Under the pieces are notes generated by a model. That model made no database searches, was not told where the DNA came from, and was given only the letters and a program-made list of their open reading frames with translations. Made by a program: the position numbers and the translations under genes. From SYIM01 sp039800205 (GTDB taxonomy: Bacteria > Pseudomonadota > Gammaproteobacteria > Burkholderiales > Burkholderiaceae_E), in assembly GCA_039800205.1 (NCBI GenBank), contig JBDLRB010000241.1, positions 1-57,970 on the forward strand: a DNA stretch of 57,970 nt. Reading direction: 5' to 3'. Positions 34,825 through 42,941 of the stretch are shown in pieces; position 1 is the first letter of the stretch, and each line of letters opens with the position of its first letter.

Positions 34825-35916
34825 TCAGACTGGGGATGTCTGGATTCGACGACCGGAAGCGGGGTCGAAAAAGTGCAGATCGGCTGTGCGAACACTGAGC
34901 TGCAGCCGCTCACCAGTGCGGGTGGTGTGATGCCCGCTCGATACGCTGATCACCAATGGGCTCTCGCCCAGATGGCCGTGGATCAGTTGCGTCGCCCCCA
35001 GATGCTCGATCAGGTCCGATTCAAAACTGAGCGGCCCCTCGCCGACTTGTATCGATTCAGCGCGCAGGCCAACCGTGACCGGGCCCTGGATTGGTAAGCT
35101 GAAATCGAGTCTTACGGCCACTCCCGCCAGAAGGAGCGACTGGCCTTCGACCCGGGCATCCAGCAGATTCATCGGCGGGGCGCCGATGAATCCGGCCACG
35201 AATGTTGTGGCTGGCTTTGCGTATATCTCGGTCGGGGTACCGATCTGCTCGACGAAACCGTTGTTCATGACGATGATCCGGTCGGCCAGCGTCATGGCCT
35301 CGACCTGATCGTGGGTGACGAAAAGCGCAGTTCGACCGAGCTGCGCATGGAGTCTGCGGATCTCCAGACGAGCTTGCACCCGGAGCTTCGCGTCGAGATT
35401 GGACAACGGCTCATCGAACAGAAACAGGCGCGGCTCACGCACAATCGCTCGGCCCATTGCAACCCGCTGGCGCTGTCCCCCCGACAGCTGACCAGGCTTT
35501 CGTTCAAGCAAATCCGACAGCTCAAGGGCTGCGGCAGCCTTCCTCACACGCGTGTCGATCTCGGTGCGGGACAGGCCGGAAATTCGCAGGCTGTAGGCCA
35601 TGTTGTCGAAGGTGCTCATGTGAGGATACAGCGCGTAGTTCTGGAACACCATCGCAATGTTTCTTTGTGCAGGTTCGAGGTCGTTGAGGCGTGTGGGCCC
35701 CAGGTCGATGTCGCCATCTGAAAGGGTTTCGAGTCCGGCAACCAGCCGAAGAAGGGTACTCTTGCCACAACCAGAGGGCCCGAGGATCACGACGAATTCG
35801 CCTGCTTCGATCGAGACAGTGACGCCGCGCACGGCATGAACTTCTTTGCGCCGTCCGTTCCCGTAACGTTTGTGCACACCGCGAAGCGTCAGTGGATCGG
35901 CTGAGTGAGGCGTCAT
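34825..35916 (-). CDS. ugpC: Glycerol-3-phosphate ABC transporter ATP-binding protein
   Basis: UgpC (363 aa) is a MalK-type ATPase with a C-terminal regulatory OB domain. Walker A is GPSGCGKST, the Q-loop is FQNYALYPHM, the signature is LSGGQRQRVAMGRAI, Walker B is LFLFDEPLSNLD, and the H-loop is FVTHDQVEAM. It is the fourth gene of the agt-ugpBAEC strand and convergent with olsB. Ugp imports glycerol-3-phosphate and glycerophosphodiesters released from phospholipids. Confidence 0.9.
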   Translation of the reverse strand: MTPHSADPLTLRGVHKRYGNGRRKEVHAVRGVTVSIEAGEFVVILGPSGCGKSTLLRLVAGLETLSDGDIDLGPTRLNDLEPAQRNIAMVFQNYALYPHMSTFDNMAYSLRISGLSRTEIDTRVRKAAAALELSDLLERKPGQLSGGQRQRVAMGRAIVREPRLFLFDEPLSNLDAKLRVQARLEIRRLHAQLGRTALFVTHDQVEAMTLADRIIVMNNGFVEQIGTPTEIYAKPATTFVAGFIGAPPMNLLDARVEGQSLLLAGVAVRLDFSLPIQGPVTVGLRAESIQVGEGPLSFESDLIEHLGATQLIHGHLGESPLVISVSSGHHTTRTGERLQLSVRTADLHFFDPASGRRIQTSPV

Positions 35917-35920
35917 AGGA

Positions 35921-36778
35921 TTATTTTTCTCTTTCGACCAAGCCCTGGACGAACCAGCGTTGCATGGTCAACACAACGATTGCCGGGGGAATCATCGCAA
36001 GGAGCGCCGCCGCCATGACGACATTCCACTCGTTGGCAGCATCGCCGCCGCCGATCATGCGGCGGATCCCCGTGACGATCGGATACATCGATTCATTCGT
36101 CGTCACGAGTAGCGGCCACAAATATTGATTCCAGCCGTAGATGAACTGGATGACAAACAGCGCTGCCATGCTGGTTCGAGAGAGCGGAAGCAGTACATCG
36201 CGAAAGAATTGCATCGGTGAGGCACCATCCATACGTGCCGCTTCGACCAGTTCCGGGGGAATCGTCATAAAGAACTGGCGGAACAGGAAGGTGGCTGTTG
36301 CAGACGCCATCAGGGGCACGGTCAGCCCGGTCCAACTGTCGAGTAGCCCCAGTGATGCAACGATTGAGTAGGTCGGCAGAATCCGGACTTCGACGGGCAG
36401 CATCAGCGTGATGAAGATCAGCCAGAAGCAAAGCGTCCTGCCGGGAAATCGAAAGAAGACGAAGGCGAAGGCCGACAAGAGAGAGATGGCAATCTTACCC
36501 AGTGCGATTGCGAGGGCTGAGATGAGGCTTGTGATCATCATCGGTAGAACGGGCGCGATGCTTGATCCATATCGGGTCTGGCCACCGAATAGAGCGGTTT
36601 TCCAGGTTTCCATTCCATGGCTGCCCAGACTGAGCGACAAGGTGGACTCGCCCGCGATCTGCTCAGCGCTGAGGGTAGATGCAATGAAGGCAACAAGCAG
36701 TGGAAAGCCGACGATGCAGACACCCAGCAGCAGGGTCGCATGTGCAAGCAGGTGGCGAAGCCCGGCGCGCTCGACCAT
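35921..36778 (-). CDS. ugpE: Glycerol-3-phosphate ABC transporter permease UgpE
   Basis: This permease (285 aa; E. coli UgpE 281) has six predicted membrane helices and the EAA loop VEAARMDGASPMQFFRDVLLPLSRTSMAAL near residue 185, which contacts the ATPase. It lies 2 bp after ugpA and 4 bp before ugpC on the same strand. Identification rests on the ugpBAEC order plus family sequence. Confidence 0.88.
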   Translation of the reverse strand: MVERAGLRHLLAHATLLLGVCIVGFPLLVAFIASTLSAEQIAGESTLSLSLGSHGMETWKTALFGGQTRYGSSIAPVLPMMITSLISALAIALGKIAISLLSAFAFVFFRFPGRTLCFWLIFITLMLPVEVRILPTYSIVASLGLLDSWTGLTVPLMASATATFLFRQFFMTIPPELVEAARMDGASPMQFFRDVLLPLSRTSMAALFVIQFIYGWNQYLWPLLVTTNESMYPIVTGIRRMIGGGDAANEWNVVMAAALLAMIPPAIVVLTMQRWFVQGLVEREK

Positions 36779-36780
36779 CG

Positions 36781-37665
36781 TCAGTAATGGACCCTGCGGT
36801 CCAGGATTCGAAATTGAAGCGCAGTCAGACCGATCACAATCGTCATGAGGATCACCGACTGAGCGGCTGAGCCACCCAGATCAAGCGCCTTGAAACCATC
36901 GTGATAGACCTTGTACACCAGGATATCGGTTGCCTTGCCCGGACCACCTTGCGTGGTCGCGTCAATGATTGCGAACGTATCGAAGAATGCATAGACAATA
37001 TTGATAACAAGTAGAAAGAAGGCCGTCGGTGACAACAGCGGCAAGGTCATTGTTAGCGTGCGTCGCAGGGCTGAAGCTCCGTCTATTGCAGCGGCCTCCA
37101 GGAGGCTTTTAGGGATTGATTGAATCCCGGCCAGGAAGAACAGAAAGTTGTAAGGCACCTGCTTCCAGACCGAAGCAATCACGATGAGGACCATTGCATC
37201 GAAGTGATCGACCAGGTGGTTCCAGTCGATGCCCAGTGCGGCAAGCGGGCGTGGCAGGATCCCAGAGGCTGGAGCGAACATGAAGAGCCACAGAATGCCC
37301 GCGACCGCAGGTGCCACGGCGTAAGGCCAGATCAGCAGACTTCGGTAGAGCAGCCGCCCCCGCATGACCGATTGTGCCGCGAGGGCAAGGAGCAGTCCCG
37401 CGCTCATCGCACCGGCCGCTACGAGAATGGAGAAGATTCCGGTGGTGACGAATGAGTCCAGGTAAAGCGGGTCATTCAGTAAGCGATGGAAATTCTCCAG
37501 CCCGACGAATCGGCGGGATGTTCCGAACGCGTCTTCAAGCATGACGCTTTGTATCAGCGCCTGGCCGGCAGGCCAGAAAAAGAACACCAGGATAATCGTC
37601 AGTTGCGGCAGCATCAGCAGCCAGGGCAGTAAGGTGTTGCCGAAGACGACGCGGGAGGTATTCAC
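36781..37665 (-). CDS. ugpA: Glycerol-3-phosphate ABC transporter permease UgpA
   Basis: This permease (294 aa from the GTG at 37665; E. coli UgpA is 295) has the EAA loop LLEAAAIDGASALRRTLTMTLPLLSPTAFFLL near residue 200 and helices such as WLLMLPQLTIILVFFFWPAGQALI at the start. An upstream GTG at 37701 would start inside the long hairpin at 37696-37728, so I prefer 37665. The gap to ugpB then holds the entire hairpin. Confidence 0.85.
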   Translation of the reverse strand: MNTSRVVFGNTLLPWLLMLPQLTIILVFFFWPAGQALIQSVMLEDAFGTSRRFVGLENFHRLLNDPLYLDSFVTTGIFSILVAAGAMSAGLLLALAAQSVMRGRLLYRSLLIWPYAVAPAVAGILWLFMFAPASGILPRPLAALGIDWNHLVDHFDAMVLIVIASVWKQVPYNFLFFLAGIQSIPKSLLEAAAIDGASALRRTLTMTLPLLSPTAFFLLVINIVYAFFDTFAIIDATTQGGPGKATDILVYKVYHDGFKALDLGGSAAQSVILMTIVIGLTALQFRILDRRVHY

Positions 37666-37695
37666 TGAATTCGGGGCGGGATGGAGGTGGTTCCT

Positions 37696-37728
37696 GCCCA
37701 CAATCCCGGGAAACCCGGGATTGTGGGC
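37696..37728 (-). repeat. 15-bp perfect stem-loop between ugpB and ugpA
   Basis: GCCCACAATCCCGGG and CCCGGGATTGTGGGC pair without mismatch around an AAA loop. There is no U-tract. The position just after the binding-protein gene suggests 3'-end stabilisation of ugpB mRNA and lower permease expression. Confidence 0.7.
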
Positions 37729-37748
37729 TGTCCGAGGGGGTCAGACGA

Positions 37749-39053
37749 TCAGCGATTCGCCGAGGCGAACCGCTCAAGCTGCTCGTTGCCGCGGCGCTCG
37801 ATGGCGGCCAGTGCCTGGTCAGCCGTCTTCTTGCCGGACCAGACGCCTTCCAGCTCTTCATCCACGATGTTGCGGATCTGGACGAAGTTGCCCAGACGGA
37901 TGCCGCGCGACTTGTCGGTCACCTTGCGGATCATCTGGGTGACTGAGACGTCGGTACCCGGGTTCTGCTTATAGAAGCCGGATTTTTCAGTGGCATCAAA
38001 GGCGGCTGTCGTGATGGGGAGATAGCCCGTTTGCTGGTGACTCTTCGCCTGGACATCGGTACGGCTAAGGAAATCGAAGAAGGCCGCAACGCCTTTGTAC
38101 TCAGCTGGCTTACGACCCGCCATCACCCACAGGCTCGCGCCGCCGATGATCGTATTCTGCGGGGCGCCGGTGACCTCAGGGTAGTAGGGCAGCGTTGCGA
38201 TCCCTGATGCGAACTTGGCATTGCGGCGGATATTGCCGTATGCCGCAGACGAACCCATGGTGATCGCACACTCACCTGACACGAAGGGCGCATCGGCGGC
38301 CGATCCGCGACCTTTGTAGACGAACAGGCCCTCTTTGGCCATCGAAGCCAGTTGACCGATGTGCTTTCGATGGAGCGGCGAATTGACGGCGAGCTTCGTG
38401 TCAAGCCCGTCAAAGCCGTTATTGCGCGTGGCGAATTCGACGTTATGCCAGGCGGAGAAATTTTCCAATTGCACCCAGCCCATCCATGATGAGGTCATTG
38501 GGCACTTGTGGCCGGAGGCCTTCAGCTTGCGGGTCACCTCAACCAGCTCGGGCCAGGTCTTGGGCGGCGCATCCGGGTTGAGACCCGCAGCCTTCAGCGC
38601 ATCCTTGTTGTAGTGCATCACTGTTGTGGAACTATTGAACGGCAGACTCAGCATCTGTCCGTTAGGTGCCGTGTAGTAGCCTGCGACGGCCGAAATGTAA
38701 GCATTGGGATCAAACTTGAGCCCGGAGTCGGCCATGACCTTGGCGACCGGCACAATCGCGCCCTTGCTCGCCATCATCGTCGCAGTACCCACTTCGAAGA
38801 CCTGCAGCACATGCGGCGCGCTCCCGGAACGGAAGGCCGCGATACCGGCCGTCATGGTTTCGGTGTAGTTGCCCTTGAAGACCGGAACGACTTTGTAGTC
38901 CTTCTGGCTGGCGTTGAATTGATTAGCCAAGTCGACCACCCATTCGTTGAGCGCGCCCGTCATGGCATGCCAGAACTGGATTTCTGTTTGAGCGCTCGCA
39001 GCGATCGGCGCGATCGAGAGAGCGCTGGCAAGGAGAAGCTTCTTCAGTGACAT
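37749..39053 (-). CDS. ugpB: Glycerol-3-phosphate-binding periplasmic protein
   Basis: UgpB (434 aa) is the periplasmic receptor. The signal peptide is MSLKKLLLASALSIAPIAASAQ. The mature protein begins TEIQFWHAMTGALNEWVVDLANQFNASQ, the typical UgpB start, followed by VFKGNYTETMTAGIAAFRSGSAPHVLQVFEVGTATMM. ATG 39053 is preceded by a clear AGGAGG. An upstream frame to 39080 lacks support. First gene of ugpBAEC; agt lies 60 bp upstream on the same strand. Confidence 0.92.
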   Translation of the reverse strand: MSLKKLLLASALSIAPIAASAQTEIQFWHAMTGALNEWVVDLANQFNASQKDYKVVPVFKGNYTETMTAGIAAFRSGSAPHVLQVFEVGTATMMASKGAIVPVAKVMADSGLKFDPNAYISAVAGYYTAPNGQMLSLPFNSSTTVMHYNKDALKAAGLNPDAPPKTWPELVEVTRKLKASGHKCPMTSSWMGWVQLENFSAWHNVEFATRNNGFDGLDTKLAVNSPLHRKHIGQLASMAKEGLFVYKGRGSAADAPFVSGECAITMGSSAAYGNIRRNAKFASGIATLPYYPEVTGAPQNTIIGGASLWVMAGRKPAEYKGVAAFFDFLSRTDVQAKSHQQTGYLPITTAAFDATEKSGFYKQNPGTDVSVTQMIRKVTDKSRGIRLGNFVQIRNIVDEELEGVWSGKKTADQALAAIERRGNEQLERFASANR

Positions 39054-39113
39054 CGCGATACCTCCTGGTAAGTTAGTCACTGGATGCTGAGTGCGCTCGG
39101 TGAAGGTTTCGTT

Positions 39114-40313
39114 TCAATCTCGTGAATCATTGATGACGGTGTTCGATGGGGCCGCTTCAAGGATCTGGCGAACGATCATCTCGAATTGGGCGGCAATGGC
39201 GGGCCAGCCCAGATCGAGTGAACGCCGTCTCGCTCCTTCACCGAGACGTTTCCGCAGTTGCGCATCGCGGCTGAGCTCGCCCAGGCCACTCAGGAACGCT
39301 TGAGGGGTGTCGGAGTGGGCCAGCAGGCCCGTCTCGCGGTCAACAAGCAGTTCCCGAGCAGCGCCTCGGTCGAATGCCACGACGGCGAGCCCGCTTGCCA
39401 TGGCCTCGGGGATCACGTTTCCGTAGGTCTCGCTCAGGCTGGCGAAACCGAAGATATCCGCGCTGGCGTAATGCTCAGACAGGTCGATACCAGTCTGGGG
39501 CCCAGTCAGAATGATGTCCGTACGATTACGGCGCAGCTCGTCGTACATCGGCCCGTACCCAACGAGAACAAGCCGAACGGGCAAGCCCTCGGCCCGAAGG
39601 CGGTCATAGCCGCGAATCAACAGCGACAGGTTTTTTTCTGGGGCGAGCCGACCGACGCACAGGATGACGACTTCATCCTGGTTGACTCCCCAACGGCCGC
39701 GCAGGCTTTCCCGTCGGTGATCCGGAGAGAACCGGACGGTATCGATTCCACGGCCGAGCACTTCAAGTCGCTGGTAGCCCTTTGAATCGAGCTCGTCGCG
39801 CAGTTCAGCGGTCGGGACGAAGGTGATGGCGGTTCGATTATGGAAACGCTTCAAATAGCGCTCGATCGGTTGCATCAGTAGCCCAAAGCCGTAGTGCGTG
39901 CTGTATTGCTCGAAGCGCGTGCGGAAGTCGCTGGTCACCGGGATCTTCAGCTTCCGGGCGATGCGTACGGCCGCCCACCCAAGTGGTCCTTCGGTGGCAA
40001 TATGGATCAGGTCCGGGCGCGCCGCCCGCCAGGTCTTGCCGAGTACGCGCAGCGCCGGGAGGCCCATCTGCAGACCGGGGTAGCGCGGGATCGGGACCCC
40101 CCGCAGCAGCAGATCGGCGGACGGCGTCTCGGGGCGTCTGACCTGCGTCTCGTGAGGCTGGCGCAGCCGGACGACCTGGATCGGGTGTCCGAATGTACGA
40201 AGCTCCTCGACCAGGCGATGAAGCGTCAGCGCAACGCCGTTGATCTCGGGCGGCCAGGTTTCAGTGACGACCGACAGCTTCAGGGGGCGCGTGATGGTTG
40301 ACATGTCAACCAT
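39114..40313 (-). CDS. agt: GT4 glycosyltransferase, Agt/MgtA-like (diacylglycerol glycosylation)
   Basis: A 399-aa GT-B glycosyltransferase. It starts KLSVVTETWPPEINGVALTLHRL, with a donor-binding C-terminal half containing VILCVGRLAPEKNLSLLIRGYDRL near residue 215 and the EX7E-type segment SLSETYGNVIPEAMASGLAVVAFD near 300. It is close to the family that includes rhizobial Agt, which makes glucosyl- and glucuronosyl-diacylglycerol under phosphate limitation; it is annotated elsewhere as mannosyltransferase-like, so sugar specificity is uncertain. Neighbouring ugd and plcP would give donor and acceptor. Start codons at 40313 and 40304 both lie inside a 20-bp palindrome. Confidence 0.78.
   Translation of the reverse strand: MVDMSTITRPLKLSVVTETWPPEINGVALTLHRLVEELRTFGHPIQVVRLRQPHETQVRRPETPSADLLLRGVPIPRYPGLQMGLPALRVLGKTWRAARPDLIHIATEGPLGWAAVRIARKLKIPVTSDFRTRFEQYSTHYGFGLLMQPIERYLKRFHNRTAITFVPTAELRDELDSKGYQRLEVLGRGIDTVRFSPDHRRESLRGRWGVNQDEVVILCVGRLAPEKNLSLLIRGYDRLRAEGLPVRLVLVGYGPMYDELRRNRTDIILTGPQTGIDLSEHYASADIFGFASLSETYGNVIPEAMASGLAVVAFDRGAARELLVDRETGLLAHSDTPQAFLSGLGELSRDAQLRKRLGEGARRRSLDLGWPAIAAQFEMIVRQILEAAPSNTVINDSRD
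40294..40313. repeat. Perfect 20-bp palindrome covering the agt start codon
   Basis: ATGGTTGACATGTCAACCAT is fully self-complementary and spans both possible ATG codons of agt. It could be an operator or an RNA hairpin sequestering the start. Confidence 0.6.
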
Positions 40314-40327
40314 GTTGTCGACTGAGC

Positions 40328-40345
40328 ATGTCAGAACGATGACGA
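40328..40345 (-). promoter_or_regulatory. PhoB-box-like direct repeat facing agt
   Basis: On the minus strand TCGTCAT-N4-CTGACAT (11-bp period) matches the PhoB consensus in 5 and 6 of 7 positions. It is only 15 bp from ATG 40313, so a transcript from it would have almost no leader. Confidence 0.45.
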
Positions 40346-40362
40346 TGGCGCTGGAGTAGGCG

Positions 40363-40402
40363 TTGTCGTTGACTCGTCATCAATATTTAATTGTGTTGTC
40401 AT
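40363..40402 (+). promoter_or_regulatory. PhoB-box-like array facing the Mpo1-like gene
   Basis: TTGTCGT at 40363, TCGTCAT at 40374 and TTGTCAT at 40396 lie on an 11-bp grid; the unit at 40385 (ATTTAAT) does not match. The array is 65 bp before the Mpo1-like start codon. Confidence 0.5.
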
Positions 40403-40466
40403 CGTTGAAGCCCATGCTCGCGAATCGTTCTGACTTGACCGACCCACATCTCTAATTGGAGCCACC

Positions 40467-41132
40467 ATGCAGCGGTTCATGCGTGAACTTGAGCGTCAGC
40501 GCTGGGACGACCACCGCTTTTATCACCACAGCCGGATCAACCAGAGCCTGCACTTTGTCAGCGCGTGCAGCTTTCTGGTGGCATATGTCATGCTTTTCTT
40601 TGATCCGGCCATGGCTGCCGTGATCGCCTGGTGCATCTCGATGGTGACGCGGCAGTCGGGCCATTTCTTCTTCGAACCCCGGGGCTTCGACCACGTCAAC
40701 GGCGTGACCGACGACTACAAGGAAGCCATCAAGGTTGGATACAACATTCGGCGCAAAGTTGTCCTGATGGGCGTCTGGGCGCTTTCTCCGGCACTCCTCT
40801 GGTTGTCGCCATCGCTGGGCGGTCTGATTGAGCCCGCGACGGATTTCCGCGGCTACGTCAGTGATGTGGGATACGGCTGGCTCGCCCTGGGGATTGCGGG
40901 TGTGACCTTGCGGGTGATTCAGTTGACCGTTCAGGACTCTCTGTTCGTCGGTGTGGTGTGGGCGACCAAAATCGTGACAGACCCGTTTCACGACATCCGA
41001 CTGTACTGGAAGTCGCCGTTCGCATTGCTGCGTGGCGAGTTGATTGATCCCATGTCCCACGCGAGTCACGCACGGACGGTCACTGCAGTCGTCGCTGAGC
41101 CGATCGGCGATCGACCTTCTGAACTCAGGTGA
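40467..41132 (+). CDS. Mpo1/DUF962-like membrane protein
   Basis: A 221-aa protein with about four hydrophobic segments. It carries two His-rich motifs resembling the Mpo1/YGL010w (DUF962) family: FYHHSRINQSLHF (residues ~18-30) and RQSGHFFFEPRG (~66-77). In yeast Mpo1 these bind iron for oxidation of 2-hydroxy fatty acids. The rest (DHVNGVTDDYKEAIKVGYNIRRK) is unlike Mpo1, so it may be a separate branch. TTGGAG precedes the ATG. It is divergent from agt and shares its regulatory region, which suggests a role in lipid acyl-chain chemistry. Confidence 0.55.
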   Translation: MQRFMRELERQRWDDHRFYHHSRINQSLHFVSACSFLVAYVMLFFDPAMAAVIAWCISMVTRQSGHFFFEPRGFDHVNGVTDDYKEAIKVGYNIRRKVVLMGVWALSPALLWLSPSLGGLIEPATDFRGYVSDVGYGWLALGIAGVTLRVIQLTVQDSLFVGVVWATKIVTDPFHDIRLYWKSPFALLRGELIDPMSHASHARTVTAVVAEPIGDRPSELR

Positions 41133-41207
41133 TCGGCCTTCGCCCTCCCGGCTGCCAGCAGTCGGGGGGGCGGGCTGACATTTCCGGGTTCGGTGCGCTG
41201 GCGGGCT

Positions 41208-42869
41208 TCATGCCGCCGAACGACCGAGCCGGGTGCGAATGAATTCACGCAGCATTGAACGTCGAATCTGCCGGTTTTCTTCACGTGGGCCATCCCACCA
41301 GCCGTCTGCCTTCATCTTTTGACCCGCCTCGACGAAGCGCCGGATCACCTCTGCAAACTCGTCATCCGTGAAATCAAGGCTGAAGATCATTCGCCCGCTA
41401 CCGACCCAGCTGAGTGCCAGGCCTGCTTCGCGCAGGTAAAACTGCAACATCCAGTTGAACCGTGCGGGCTGATCATAGAGTACGGTAAAGACACTCGATA
41501 GATTGGCCACCCGCACCGGCAGGCTTGAGTTCGAAAGGGCCTTGTTGAATTCATTCGCACGGGCGATCCAGCGCGCATCCAATCCGTCGTACAGCTTCTG
41601 ATACTCCGGCGACTCAAGCGCTCTCAGGAATGCATTCATGGCCGCCATCACGTAGGGGTGGCTGTTGAAGGTGCCCCGTGCAAAGCAGATGTCCAGGGGT
41701 CGGTCGCTCCGGAATCGTTCCATGAAGGCACGGCGACCGCACACGACGCCGACAGGCAGCCCGCCGCCCAGGGTCTTGCCGTAGGTCACCAGATCCGCCT
41801 GTACGCCAAAGTATTCCTGTGCGCCGCCCGGTGCGAGACGAAAGCCCATGAAGACTTCATCAAAAATCAGCGCAATGCCGCGCTCGGTGCACACTTGGCG
41901 CAGCTGCACGAGCCACTGCGTGTAGGACTCGCGGTCGAAGCCTGCGCGGCGCGAACTGTCAACCAGACTCGAGTCACCGGGGGCAGGCGAGTTGGGGTGT
42001 AATGCCTGCAGCGGATTGATCAGCACACACGCGATATCCTTGCGTGTACGCAGCACTTTCAGGCTGCGCGCCTCCATATCCTCGAGTGTATAGACCTGAC
42101 CGGGCTTGAGGGGGTTGCCTGGACCGGGCTGCACATCATCCCACCATCCGTGATAGGCGCCGCAGAATCGAACCACGTGCGAACGGCCCGTGTGGTAGCG
42201 CGCGAGGCGTACCGCTTGCATCACCGCTTCAGTCCCGGACATGTGGAAGGAAATGTCGTCCAGCCCCGATAGCGCGGTCAGGCGCCGTACGTTGTCGAGC
42301 ACAACGGGATGGTAAAGCCCAAGCACCGTGCCCACTGAACTTGCCTCGACAACCGCCTCTGCGATACAGCGTTTGTAGAATTCGTTACCCATCAGGTTAA
42401 CCCCGTAGGAACCCGTCAGATCGATCAGTCGGTTGCCATCCAGGTCGGTTAGCCAGATGCCATCCGACGACTGAATGAAGCTACTCAGCTTCAGGTGCTC
42501 GCCCAGGAATTCGCTGAATTGGAAGGGGACCCGGTATCGGCCGGTGAAGCGCAGATCGGGCAAGTGCTCGCGGGCCTCCAGGGTGGCCTCGATACCCTTT
42601 GGAAATCGCTCAAGGAACGTTCGTTCCAGTCGATCGATTGCCCTCTGCCGGCGGGCGATCACGGTGGCGTCGGCGCCATCCGCACCGAAGAAGGTTTGAT
42701 CGCGGTAATGGACAGCGGGAATCTGCGCGGCCAGTCGCCGCGCGATGCGTGCGTGACCGGCGAGCGAGCGATGTTTGGCGCGCGACAGTTCCAGGCGTCG
42801 CTTGATCCTGGGAAGAAGACCCGCCAGACCGCCCAGCAGGACTGTTGTCAAGACAAGTTCAGTGTTCAT
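41208..42869 (-). CDS. Membrane-anchored class III (glutamate-1-semialdehyde-type) aminotransferase
   Basis: A 553-aa protein. Residues ~3-20 form a membrane helix, then a ~110-residue helical region, then a PLP-dependent fold type I aminotransferase of class III: NRLIDLTGSYGVNLMG near residue 145, MSGTEAVMQAVRLARYHTGR near 210, LIFDEVFMGFRLAPGG near 333, and the PLP lysine in LVTYGKTLGGGLPVG near 362. The substrate is unknown. It is divergent from psd inside the lipid island with its own PhoB-like repeat, so amination of a lipid or lipid head group is a hypothesis. ATG 42869 is chosen over TTG 42872. Confidence 0.75.
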   Translation of the reverse strand: MNTELVLTTVLLGGLAGLLPRIKRRLELSRAKHRSLAGHARIARRLAAQIPAVHYRDQTFFGADGADATVIARRQRAIDRLERTFLERFPKGIEATLEAREHLPDLRFTGRYRVPFQFSEFLGEHLKLSSFIQSSDGIWLTDLDGNRLIDLTGSYGVNLMGNEFYKRCIAEAVVEASSVGTVLGLYHPVVLDNVRRLTALSGLDDISFHMSGTEAVMQAVRLARYHTGRSHVVRFCGAYHGWWDDVQPGPGNPLKPGQVYTLEDMEARSLKVLRTRKDIACVLINPLQALHPNSPAPGDSSLVDSSRRAGFDRESYTQWLVQLRQVCTERGIALIFDEVFMGFRLAPGGAQEYFGVQADLVTYGKTLGGGLPVGVVCGRRAFMERFRSDRPLDICFARGTFNSHPYVMAAMNAFLRALESPEYQKLYDGLDARWIARANEFNKALSNSSLPVRVANLSSVFTVLYDQPARFNWMLQFYLREAGLALSWVGSGRMIFSLDFTDDEFAEVIRRFVEAGQKMKADGWWDGPREENRQIRRSMLREFIRTRLGRSAA

Positions 42870-42884
42870 CAACCGGAGGCTCCG

Positions 42885-42902
42885 TTGTCATGATTGGGTC
42901 AT
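42885..42902 (+). promoter_or_regulatory. PhoB-box-like direct repeat facing psd
   Basis: TTGTCAT-N4-GGGTCAT (11-bp period); both 7-mers end in GTCAT. It lies 32 bp before the chosen psd start. Confidence 0.5.
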
Positions 42903-42923
42903 CTGTGATGCTTAGCCTGAAAC

Positions 42924-42941
42924 ATGACAAGTCAATGAAGA
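42924..42941 (-). promoter_or_regulatory. PhoB-box-like direct repeat facing the aminotransferase gene
   Basis: On the minus strand TCTTCAT-N4-TTGTCAT (11-bp period), 55 bp upstream of the aminotransferase start. It overlaps the first codons of psd. Confidence 0.5.

Noticed and set aside
39104..39121. Weak PhoB-like repeat near the end of agt facing ugpB
   Set aside because: On the minus strand one 7-mer (CCGTCAT) is good but the second (GATTCAC) matches in only about four positions; it lies in coding sequence.
40385..40391. Fourth repeat unit in the array before the Mpo1-like gene
   Set aside because: ATTTAAT sits on the 11-bp grid but does not match the 7-mer, so I do not count it as a repeat.
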